Source: Mycogone perniciosa (Eukaryota > Ascomycota > Sordariomycetes > Hypocreales > Hypocreaceae). From it: a DNA stretch of 64,000 nucleotides. Below are positions 20,540 to 30,770 of the stretch, piece by piece. The DNA lies in NCBI GenBank assembly GCA_025331125.1, contig JAOALB010000001.1, positions 930,001 through 994,000 on the forward strand, in the 5' to 3' direction. The notes beneath the pieces are model-generated. The model saw only the letters and a list, made by a program, of their open reading frames with translations, ran no database searches and was not told the DNA's origin. The translations under genes were made by a program, and so were the position numbers. Each line of letters opens with the position of its first letter. Position 1 is the stretch's first letter.

Positions 20540-21476
20540 TGGGTCTAGTGGTAATCATGACAAAGTATAGCCTGTCTTTTCTTCACACCCAATAGGCTGG
20601 TATGTGTTTCGTAGAGATGGACCTTCAAGAGTAGGCATGTTAGAGTGTTGGAAGAGAGTGGCGGTAGTGATAAAGGGAGAAGACCGACCACTCAGGAGCG
20701 AGCAAGTCTTGGCGATGAAAGACATCACATTTGATGAGGCACCTTTATCGACCTTTTTTTTTTTGGCGAGAAATGTACCATAAAACGCTAGAAATACTCA
20801 CCAAGATTGCCGATTTCGCAATTCATACCTTTTCCGAGCGGACAAGACTAACTTCAGTATGAAACCAAAGCAAAGAACTTGGAAGTCCTCGAACTTAGGA
20901 CGGGATCAACGTCAGGGAGTCGCGCAGCCACAGGAGCGTCACTCCTAACCGGCCACTTTCATCAATTGCCTTACGGGCTTGCCAGACAGGCAGGTGGTAA
21001 ATATTATGTCAATCTAGTACCATACGGAGTACTCCGTACAAATCCTCCATCTCTGCCCGGGTATTATATCCGAACTTGTGTAATTCTCTAAACCCGTATT
21101 AGCTTAGGGTCACGCCTCAAAACGCTAATGACCTATTTTATGCGTATAAACAGTGTCGCGATACAGCACGTGTATGCGTCTAACGGGGTTCGCAACAACT
21201 GCAAAGGTACGGAGTAGCGTTGCAGCGGCTCAACCCATGATCCGGGGTTCTGACGCAAGCTTCCGCATCAGCTCCACGTTGACCTGTTGTCATCAGCCAA
21301 GGAGGCAGCTGTCGTGGGACCCGACACATCCCCAACATCGCTTTTCATCAACGCGCTTCTCGTCATCAAACTCGCTTCCATGCCGATTGAATATTAGCTT
21401 TTCGATTGTTTTCTTCCACTTCCACATTATTCCGCCAGAAGCTTGATTGAGGCTGCGTCGCCTCGAGCTTCCAACC
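20540..21476. other. Divergent promoter region, LicD / KDEL receptor
   Basis: The region separates two divergent genes. It includes a poly-T run near 20755-20764, the best palindromic copy of the intergenic motif at 21023-21038 (listed separately), and a further copy at 21209. No protein-like frame was seen. Confidence 0.45.
21023..21038. repeat. Perfect 16-bp palindrome, full form of the intergenic motif
   Basis: The sequence tacggagtactccgta is a perfect inverted repeat and the cleanest full-length example of the motif scattered through the intergenic DNA of this window. It contains CGG and CCG triplets spaced by six bases. Nearby genes are LicD and the KDEL receptor. Confidence 0.9.
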
Positions 21477-22640
21477 ATGGGAGCTTGGAACGTACGGTGC
21501 CCACCCTGCGTCATGAACGCGCAACCTACTCTAGGTCGCGATGAAGGCTAACTCGGGCTATCTAGGTCTTCCGCATCTTGGGCGATTTGTCCCATATGCT
21601 CTCCAAGGGCATCCTTATTTTCTCTATCCACCGAAACCGCAGCGCAGAAGGTGTCTCGCTCATCACCCAGGGGCTGTACGCCCTTGTCTTCTGCACGCGA
21701 TACCTCGACTTGTACAAGGAACACTCAGTATGGAACGCAATCTTCAAAGTGACCTACATCGTCACATCCTTCTACATCCTTGGTGTCATGCAGTGGCTGT
21801 TCCCCCGCTCGCGGGAGCGGGAGATCTCATGGAAGCTCGGCGCCATCGTCTTAGCTGGCTGCCTTGCACTCTCTCCATTCATGATGATGATCTTCGAGAA
21901 GCGCTGGGGATTCCTGACAGTCAGTCATCAACGGAGACTTGTATTAAGGCTTGATGCGCTAACTTTGTGAACAGTGGATGTGGGTCTTCTCCGAGGTGTT
22001 AGAATCTGTCTGCGTTCTGCCTCAGCTGCTGCTTCTTCGTCAAACGACTGTCCCCACCGTCATCGACTCCTTCTACCTCCTCACCCTGGGGTCTTACCGA
22101 GCCCTATACTGTGTGAACTGGTTCCTTAGGGAGCTAGATGTCACCGATCGCAAGCCTGATGCCATCTCTGTCATCTTCGGCATTATCCAAACCGCCCTCT
22201 ACGTCGACTTTGCCTGGGTATATTACACGCGTCAAAGGGTTAAGCTCCGCGGCGGCGGTGTTGTCGATGCGGACGACATGCGTCGTGGATGGCTTCTCCG
22301 ACGCATCTTTGGTAAGAACGTCGAGGCCTCCGAGGATGAGGAGAGCAGCCCTGCGCTTGGCGGCGACAACAACTCGCGTGGCGGCCGGCCGAAGTGGGGA
22401 TCTCGGGGTATCTCGGTCAGCGCCGACGACGGTGTTCTCGAGACGGAAAGAGACAACCGTGCGCACCATGATGAGCTCGAAGGCGCTGTGGACCCCGATG
22501 CCAAAATGCAGGACCCGGACGAGTTGGCCAGAGCACTGGACGACGACGATGATGACGAGGATACGCCGTTGCGCCCGGGGCAGAAGGCCACCCATGCGGC
22601 ACCAAGCGGTATCCGGAGCGGGGATGAATGGGATGACTAA
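21477..22640 (+). CDS. ER lumen protein-retaining (KDEL) receptor family, with long acidic tail
   Basis: Three exons (21477-21491, 21566-21919, 21975-22640) encode 344 residues. The 15-nt first exon supplies MGAWN, joining to VFRILGDLSHMLSKGILIF, the start of KDEL receptors. Conserved blocks include ALVFCTRYLDL, VLPQLLLLR, GSYRALYCVNW and the last helix LYVDFAWVYYT, with seven hydrophobic segments by about residue 210. Such receptors bind HDEL/KDEL proteins in the Golgi and return them to the ER in COPI vesicles. Yeast Erd2 is 219 residues; here a tail of about 130 residues follows the last helix, rich in Asp, Glu and Gly, ending SGDEWDD. The tail may carry sorting information or mark a filamentous-fungal paralogue rather than the main HDEL receptor. 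Confidence 0.85.
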
Positions 22641-23489
22641 AGCAGCGCCTTTGTCTTGGAAATGTCACCTCTATGAAGGAAAGCGATTGTATGGTGTCTC
22701 ATCGAGCCTGCGGTCATGTTTTTTTTCATAGTCCTTGTTTACACATGTTTTGGATGGTTGATGAAGGTTAATGAGTTGGGATACCGGTGGGACAGGAAAG
22801 GAGGGAATGGGATGTGTGCTCTACTTGGGCTATGTATTATGACATATGATTCCACGGACTTTTGAAACAACACACCCTGTGATGTAACCCACTGCCAGCG
22901 TACTACGAAGTACGCATACATACTCCGTACATACACACTTAGTACTTCGTACATATAGTAACACTCCGTAGCCGAGACCGGGATGGCAGCTCGTGCGTCA
23001 CGGGAATCGGAATCTCTACCATGCATGGCAGCGGAGCCTCCATCTTCGTCATCCGTAAACTCGGCCGAGCGGATCAATCACATGCATCCAAGTCATAGAT
23101 ATCTACTTCGTACTCCGGGGATGTAACAGATGATAAGGCGTTTATACATGTACTGATTATTTCCAAGCCCGGGGACTTTTCGTCACCCATACGTACATTT
23201 GACAAAAACCCAAAAAAGACAACGTCATCTTCCTCCTTTGGCATGTGGTCATCCCGAATCCGAACCCCCCCGAACCACGTTCAGTTCAATCGACGTATCA
23301 TAACAAGATCCCGTATGACCCCCGATGGTCTTTTTCCCAACCAACCGCTCATTAACTCCAATTAATAAGAAAGCCAACATAATACATGATGTTAAAATCG
23401 GTCATAAATAAGTATGAGAAGAATAAGAAGGGAAGGTTGATAAAGGTGATAAGTGAATGTCATAGGCGGTACGTCGTAAGCATAAGACA
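22641..23489. other. Spacer between convergent KDEL-receptor and adenylate-kinase genes
   Basis: An 850-bp stretch between two 3' ends. At 22899-22980 there is a cluster of TACGAAGTA, TACTCCGTA and TACTTCGTA copies, with another variant near 23105. Otherwise nothing gene-like. Confidence 0.45.
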
Positions 23490-24362
23490 TCACAAGACAA
23501 ACTGCCCTTCGAATGCCTTGTAAAGCTTGGGAGTAATCTCATCGCTGCTCATGCCCTCGACTTCGAGCAACACGCCCTTCTGGGCGTAGTGCTCGAGCAG
23601 AGGCTCACTCGTCTCCTGGAACTTCTGGAAGCGCGCACGGTAGGTCTCTTCATTGTCATCAAGACGCTGGACGAGCGGCTCGCCGGTGATGTCGTCGCGG
23701 CCGGCGACGCGGGGCCGGTTGTAAGTGGTGTTGTAGACGCGACCGGAGGGCTCGTGGATCCAGCGGCCAGCGATACGCTCGAGGATAACAGAGAATGGGG
23801 TTTTGATGGAGACGACCAGGTTGATGGGGATGATTTTGTCGAGGGTCCTGGCTTGCGCAGCGGTGCGGGGGTAGCCGTCGAGAATAAAGGAGGCGGCTGG
23901 ATCTTCAGAAGCCTGCGGGACGGCGTGCTCATCCAAGTGGAAGGGTAAGGGACTGAGGGAGTCCATTGGCGAGGTAGTATGGTACGAGTGATCCATGGCC
24001 GTGGCTTCGGCAGAGAGGGTCATGACGGATTGCTGGCCGCCAAAGAGCCAGCCTCGAGATCGAAGTTCACCAGAGATGAGACGAAGCATCAAGTCGTCGG
24101 CGACGAGACCGCCAGACTTCATAGTGTTCTCGGCCATAATGCCTATTTTCGCGCGAAAAGTAAGCACATGCTATCACACAAGTACACGCGGGCGCTTTTA
24201 CTTACCGAGAGGCGTCCTGTTCTTGACATTGTGGCGGAGGAGATCACCAGCGCTGATGGTTCTCAATTGGGGGAAGCACTTCAACAACCTCTCGCCCTGG
24301 GTCCCCTTACCCACGCCTGGCGCGCCGACAAGAATCACTCGTGCAGCCCTCTTGAGTTGCAT
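23490..24362 (-). CDS. ADK2: Mitochondrial GTP:AMP phosphotransferase (adenylate kinase 3 type)
   Basis: Two exons, 24362-24206 and 24142-23490, encode 269 residues. The P-loop GAPGVGKGTQ lies at residues 13-22, the AMP-binding SAGDLLR block follows, and the lid region has GRWIHEPSGRVYN with TYNRP, lacking the four zinc-binding cysteines of some bacterial enzymes. This pattern and the basic N-terminus (MQLKRAARV) match AK3/Adk2, which converts GTP and AMP to GDP and ADP in the mitochondrial matrix. A Met 20 codons upstream (24422) would add a longer presequence; I chose the inner Met because RAARVILVGAPG usually begins family members. Residues about 86-136 form an unusual insert before SFILDGYPRT. 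It converges with the KDEL-receptor gene. Confidence 0.88.
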
Positions 24363-26159
24363 TCTAAGCAGGTAGTTTGAGGGAAGGAAGAGAGTCGCGA
24401 AAGCCCAGCGCACAACGGGCAATCAGATTTGTAATTTGGGGGGGAACACGCAGATGCACGAGCAGATACACGAGCAGATGTAGCGCTGGTTGCAGAAACG
24501 TTGAATATCTCCGAAGGCGGAAGTCCCACTCGCAACAGTTCTAGCGAAGCTAAAACTTTCCAAAGGAAAAAGAAAAAAAGCCAACAGATGAGCCCCGCCG
24601 AAACGCTCTACAACGGCCCAATATGACAATCAAAGGAAAAATGTGAACAGGAGAATAGGGATGCGCTGTGAGAGAGGGAAATGGGGTGTTAATAATGTTG
24701 AGTGTTGAAGATGGCCTATGATGGCGGCACAGCAGAGCGGGGGAATGTGCGAACCGAGGCGGCGTCGCACGGCGCATCAGGCCATGTTCTTAGGCCTTCT
24801 ATTGCTACTCTACGGAGTACACGGTCTGTGATAGATTGCTGAGATGGTGGCAAGGCCAAGCAAGGATGGTTGAGGTTCAGGAACCTTGAAAGGCGCCGAC
24901 CGATAGCGCTGTTAGGGGGGTTAAGAGGGGCTGCTGATCAGCCCGTACGGGCCCTGCAGCCCACTGAACCCACTGAAGTCGCACCACGACAGCGGGCGGG
25001 AACGTGCGCTAACGAATCTGGGGATCGAGGTAAAAAGCTCGATTGCCCTGTTCCTGTTAGCACTATGCAGTGCTGTCGCATTGTGTTGCCCAACAAAGAT
25101 GCAATGCGGGTCTCAGTCAGCAAAGACACGCATCAAGATTCGTACTGTACGGACGGAGGTACCGGAGGTTTGACCTCCGAAAATCTCCTGGATCGCACCA
25201 TTCGTACTTGATGTCTGCTGGACTTTACGGAGGCCGGAGGACCGGATCCGAGTCTGACACAAAGCATTTCAAACATGCTGTCAACATGATTTGTAAATGG
25301 ATTTTCAATCTAGTGGTACTACTTCGTACTGTTCCTTCGTGTCAGTAGCATGCGGCTCAGATACTACGAGTAGACTACCTCCATTGCTTCGGCGATTTGT
25401 GCTGCTCTCTGATCTGATTGCGAACGTCGCCGAGATATCTCCCAACACGGGAATTTAAAGTAATACGAGTTGCTGTCTAAGGGAAACAAGAAGGGAATTG
25501 CGAGTGGCCATGGAAACGGCCAATTGCATATCTTCGTTGTTCTGGTATGTGATAAGTCAACCATTGCACCCCAAAGGCATGATTAGAAATAAGGCCGCCA
25601 TGGCCTGAAGGTTATTTTGTGCAGCATAGCATCTTGGGGCCCAATGAAGTTTACATAATCTGCAAAGTACCCGACACTTTGTGAAATGATCAAGTGTGCA
25701 GGCATTTGTAGGGGCATTTTGCGATGTAATATTGTGAGAATTGAAACAGAATTTGTTCCACCAAGTCATATCTGCATCCATCCGTTATTTTTAGTAGTCC
25801 AAGCTCCAGGTTCAAGAGCGTTCCTGTTGAGTGATTCTGCCAAGTCCATCACGTGACCTCGGTGACCGGGTATCTCCAGCGCCCAGGAACTCTGATCCAG
25901 CCTATCCTGGCCCAAGAAGGCAGACTGCCGTGTGTCTCAGTGCGCCACACAGACACAGATACAGACTAGAGACCCTGGCTTACATTTTGTGTCCGTCCAT
26001 ATCTTCCGTCATCCCTCCTTTGCCCATATCAACACCGATCGATCCGCGTTTTCTCTCCATCTACGCCTCGCTCTATCCTCATCATCCAAGTGCGCCGTCA
26101 TCTCCATCTCCATCTCCGTCTCCGTCTCTGCCGCCGTCAGCCCCGAATCCTCGCTCGCA
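24363..26159. other. Divergent intergenic region, adenylate kinase / MDM38
   Basis: About 1.8 kb between two divergent genes. It has motif copies at 24811 and variants near 25140-25160 and 25322. A pyrimidine-rich leader with a TCCATC/TCCGTC hexamer repeat (about 26097-26130) directly precedes the MDM38 start. Small frames overlap both promoters but look random. Confidence 0.45.
26097..26130 (+). repeat. (TCCATC/TCCGTC)n hexamer tract in the MDM38 leader
   Basis: About five imperfect hexamers form a pyrimidine-rich tract ending about 30 nt before the MDM38 start codon. CT-rich tracts are common near fungal transcription starts. Confidence 0.6.
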
Positions 26160-27842
26160 ATGAGCGCCTCATCTAGCCTTACCCGTCGGGCAGTGGCCCG
26201 GAATCCCCTGTTAGGCCAAGGTAAGATAACTCGAGGCACGTTTGGCGCCGCGCATGTCTAATCCGTTGCAGCGAGGACCTTGTCTCGAGGAGTATCGCCC
26301 GCTCTCATCACCCGGCATCTCGCCCGGCAGACACAGATTCCGGCATTGGCCCTGTTGATTCCCCTGCGCCAATTGGGAACAGAGTCCCATCGGCCAGCTG
26401 CGCCATCTGGCCCTCCACCTGGATTCAACGTCGAGCAGGCTAAGAAGCCTCTCCCGAAAGAAACCCCCAGCGTTGCCAAAAAGAACAATAGTGGTGTTGA
26501 GGCCAAGGATGGGTCAGGTAAAGACGCTGCCGTTGCGCAGCCCGACCAAACCAAGGAGGAATCCCAGCTGAGCGAGCTGGCTGTCAAGAAGGATGATCTT
26601 GCTGACCAGAAGGAGCTTACGAAGAAGGAGAAGGAGGAAAACAAGCTGACGCTTTGGCAAAAAGTCAAGAAAGAAGCTCAGCACTACTGGGACGGAAGCA
26701 AGCTGCTCGCCACCGAGATCCGTATCAGCTGGAGACTAGCCCTCAAGATGGCCGCAGGCTACGAACTCACCCGAAGAGAGAACAAGCAGCTTCAGAGAAC
26801 TGTCCGTGACCTTGCCCGGCTTGTGCCCTTCTCTGTCTTCATCATCGTGCCCCTGGGCGAGGCTCTGCTGCCCCTGGCCCTGAAGCTCTTCCCCAACATG
26901 TTGCCAAGCACATTTGAGGGGCAGAAGTCCAAGGAGGCCAAGGCAACCCTTCTGCGGTCCACCCGGAAAGAAGTCAGCTCTTTTATTCAACAGACTCTGA
27001 AGGAGACTGGTCTGCCCCTGAGCCCCGCAACGGCCCAGAAGGAAGAGTTTGCCAACTTCTTCCGCAAGGTCAGGTCCACTGGAGAGACTCCGACCCACCA
27101 GGACGTCATCAAAGTCTGCAAGATCTTCCGGGACGACATGACCTTGGACAACCTCTCACGGCCTCAGCTGGTCTCCATGTGCCGATACATGGGCCTCAAC
27201 ACATTCGGAACTGACATGATGCTCCGATATCAGATCCGTCACCGTATGCGTCAGATCAAGCGCGATGACAAGGCAATCAGCTTCGAGGGTATTGACAGCC
27301 TGACTGTTGCAGAGCTGCAGATGGCTTGTGCTGCCCGTGGTATTCGCACGCACAGTGTCTCACCCGCCAGGATGAGGTCTGATCTGCAGACATGGCTTGA
27401 CCTGCGTCTCAAGGAGGGTGTCCCCTCCACGCTGCTGGTCCTCAGCAACGCTTACATGTATGGACAAGGATCAGGGGAGGGCTCCAGCCAGCTAGAGGCG
27501 CTGGTTGGTGTGCTGTCTTCCATCCCTGAGGAGCTCTTCCACGAGATTGAGCTCGAAGTTCACAACGCTGAGGGCGCGGCCACCAACAGGCAGCGACTGG
27601 AAGTTCTCAAGGAGCAGCAGGAGCTCATCGAGGAGGAGGAGGAGCAGAACCAGGAGAGCCACAGCACTGGCTTTGCCACCCCTCGCGATGTCGATGATAT
27701 TGATGAGAAAGAGGAACGACAGCTGTCAGCTGAGAAAAACGGACTGGAGAAGAAGTTGGCCAGTGAGATGGTCGAGGCCGAGTTGGATCAAATCAAGGTG
27801 GCCGAGGCCGAGCAGAAGGCCACCAAGACGGAGCAAAAGTGA
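26160..27842 (+). CDS. MDM38: LETM1-domain mitochondrial protein Mdm38
   Basis: Two exons, 26160-26220 and 26272-27842, with a 51-nt intron, encode 543 residues. The first exon gives MSASSSLTRRAVARNPLLGQ, a typical mitochondrial presequence. Conserved features are LTLWQKVKKEAQHYWDGSKLL, one inner-membrane segment at about residues 204-227 (LVPFSVFIIVPLGEALLPLA), and the LETM1 ribosome-binding domain (YMGLNTFGTDMMLRYQIRHR, then the QTWLDLRLK block). A Glu-rich coiled coil ends the protein. Mdm38/Letm1 proteins sit in the inner membrane, support K+/H+ exchange and volume control, and bind mitochondrial ribosomes to aid insertion of respiratory subunits. It is in tandem with SNX4. Confidence 0.93.
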
Positions 27843-28766
27843 TGCGGGTGAAAAGGAGAAGGGAGAAAGGACATAAAAGAATCCAATGGCAAAGAAAACG
27901 CCATCAGTCAACGACTTATTTTTTCATATGTATGATGGGTACAGCATACCCTCTGGGACGGCGACCATGTAACAACAGGGTGACGAAAACAAATTACTAT
28001 CGTTGGGGACGGGCGGCATAGACATCTCGACACACAGGAAACCAGGTAACAGCAAATAGATCTCACCTTTTTTTCTTTTCTTTTTTGGTTACACTATTCT
28101 GTTGCTTGATGCGTTTGATTTGTTCGGGGCTCCTTTTGCTAGGCGTAGGTACGAAGTAGCAGTAGTCAATAATATTTATATTGGCCGAGGCTGAGACCCG
28201 GAAATGGAAATGACAGATGCAGCCTTGAGGGCCCTTGGGACGTTGCGTCATCGTCCGCAGCACCTACGGATCTCGACTCCTGATAGCGCAATACCGACGT
28301 GGGAGATATTCAACGGACTTTATATAAATAAATCTGCGGTTATCACAAAGATATCTAATTCTCAGATATAAGATCTTCACGTGCTTGTATCCAAAGAATT
28401 TTAAAACTGTCAAGAATTCATGTGCTGCCTAATAGGCTGATACTTCTTCACACCTCCTTTTGTCACTGCTTATTAGCATCGGCGCCTACTACGTAAGTAC
28501 CTACCGCAGCTCCAGGTCCTCCGGGATGCCACACCAGCCAACGTCCATCTGACAACGCCTCACCATCAGCTTCAAAGACAGACACTCGAAACCTCTCACA
28601 AACCCCAATACAACCCTCTCCTCTGCTCTGGTCGACATACCTGCCACCTGCGCATCAGCCATTGGTACGGCGGTGACGTTTCTCCAAACAGCGCAACGCC
28701 GCCAGACAACATCAGGCAGACAGCAATCACCAACGAATAGCTCAGGACGCTCCCAATGCTCCAGTC
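27843..28766. other. Spacer between MDM38 and SNX4
   Basis: These 920 bp contain the 3' region of MDM38, with T-rich runs near 28069-28086, and the SNX4 promoter and C-rich leader. An A/T-rich patch lies near 28318-28375. No gene was recognised. Confidence 0.4.
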
Positions 28767-30286
28767 ATGACGACGCACCGAGGCCGCGAGCAAGACGACT
28801 TCTCCAACGTCACTTGGAGCGAACACGTACACGACCAGGTGTCGCGGTCCATCTCTGACGCCGAGGAAGCTGGACCAACTATGGACAGAGCTGGCAATAG
28901 CTCTGAGCAGGAGCCTCAAAACATTGGCCGCGAGAAGCTCGAATGCACCGTTGGGACACCCATTAAGGAGAATGACGGCACCAAAGATGCCTTTGTTTCA
29001 TATCTCATCACGACTCACGTACGTAGATGACGACTCTGCCTCTTCTTCCCCCGCCACTCTCAAGTCTACCCCGCCTTGAGCTTCTCTCTGTCCTACGACG
29101 ACACGACAGGTTGAATCAGATCGGTTTGGCTAACATGAATGGCTTCTAGTCCACGTTCCCTTCCTTCCAGAGAGAGGCCACGACCGTCCGGCGGCGCTTC
29201 ACGGATTTTGTCTTCCTCTTCAAGCAGCTTATGAGAGACTACCCGGCCTGCGCCGTCCCGCCGATTCCGGACAAGCAGCGCATGGAGTACGTCCGCGGCG
29301 ATCGCTTTGGCCCTGACTTCACTTCGCGGCGTGCCCACTCCCTTCAGCGATTTCTCACCCGTCTGTCCCTGCACCCGGTCCTGCGTCGCAGCACTATTCT
29401 GCATAACTTCCTAGAGAGCCCGGACTGGAACGCTACTGTGAGGAGCCGTACTGCTCGCGGCAGCATAACGAGTGATCCCGGCGGCTCTGGTGGTGTCTTT
29501 GACAACTTCGCTGATACCTTCATCAATGCCTTCACCAAGGTCCACCAACCAGACCGGCGCTTCATCGAGGTCAAGGAGAAGAGCGACAAACTGGACGAAG
29601 ATCTCAACCAGATCGAGAAAGTAATAGTCCGTGTGGCCCGCCGCGAAACCGACTTGGAGATAGATCTAAGAGATCTAGCCGAGCAATTCCAAAAGCTCAT
29701 TACGCTCGAGCCCGGCATCGAGCCCGCAGTTCACGCCTTTGCCGCCTCAATCGAGGATACAGCAACCCATCTCCGGCAGCTCAAGGACATCACGGACCAA
29801 GACTACCTCGGCTCCCTGCGCGACATGCAAGCCTACTCCCTAGCCCTCAAGACCCTCCTCAAGGCACGAGAGCAAAAGCAGCTCGACTACGAGCAGTTGA
29901 CAGAGTACCTCAACAAATCCTCCGCAGAGCGCGACACACTGCGGTCCGGCCACGGGGTATCCAGCGGACCCGGCGGCTTCATCCGCGCCAAGCTCGAGGA
30001 CGTACGGGGTGTAGACCACGAGCAGGCCCGACGTGAGCGCACGCGGAAGCTTGAACTCCGCATTGAGGAGCTCAGCACCGAGGTCGAGCGGGCTCGCCAA
30101 ACAAGCGACCTGTTTGACGACGAGGTCATCCGCGAAGTAGTCGACTTTGAGCGCATCAAGCGCATTGAGATGAAAGCCCAACTCGGCGGACTAGCCGATG
30201 CACATGTGAACTTCTACGGCGACGTTGCAGAGCTCTGGGAGAAATATGTCTTGGAGATGGAGAAGGATGGTGTTGCAATTGCATGA
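28767..30286 (+). CDS. SNX4: Sorting nexin Snx4 / Atg24 (PX-BAR)
   Basis: Two exons, 28767-29018 and 29150-30286, encode 462 residues. After a short disordered start comes the PX domain at about residues 35-165: LECTVGTPIKENDGTKDAFVSYLITT, then the PtdIns(3)P-binding block TVRRRFTDFVFLFKQL and PPIPDKQRMEYVRGDRFGPDF. The rest is a BAR-type helical bundle rich in Leu, Glu and Arg. Snx4 binds endosomes, recycles SNAREs from endosome to Golgi and supports selective autophagy. The intron falls between the LITTH and STFPSF segments, a typical position for this family. It converges with KEX2, 484 bp between stops. Confidence 0.93.
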
Positions 30287-30770
30287 TGCCACGAAAGAGA
30301 TAGTCAGTCTCTAACAGTGGGCAAGGACAAGTTACACGGGGTTTTCGATTTTCAATTTTTACAATGGAGACTACTATTATGCCATTGAATGTACCTCATG
30401 AATGGTGAGTATGATGGGAGGAGAGAGTGTATGCGTGTAGTGTTAATTTGGCGTTTGGTATATGGCGGCGTTGACAGCATGTTTTGAAAATAAAAAATCC
30501 AAATTCTCCTGTCCACCAAAAAGATGATGGATATGCTGCCGTCCTCCCTCCGTCTAGGACTGTGTATCCGAGAATGAACTCACTTGGTCACGATGCTGGG
30601 AATAGAATGTCTTATTCAAGAAACAGTAAAGGACTATTATCCATGCCAGACTCCTGCTATCCCATGCAAGTAATGATACTGTGTGAGCGTGTTTATAACC
30701 GAAACAACCTCATCCAAAGCAGCCCCCGCAATAAACATACCTATCTAAAACTGGTCTTTGACGCAACTCA
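30287..30770. other. Spacer between convergent SNX4 and KEX2
   Basis: The 484-bp spacer holds two 3' ends. An A-rich stretch, gaaaataaaaaatcc, at about 30486-30500 could serve 3'-end formation of SNX4. Nothing else was seen. Confidence 0.4.

Noticed and set aside
22138..22731. 197-residue plus-strand frame overlapping the KDEL-receptor gene
   Set aside because: It lies in another frame of a well supported exon and has random Thr/Arg/Ser-rich composition.
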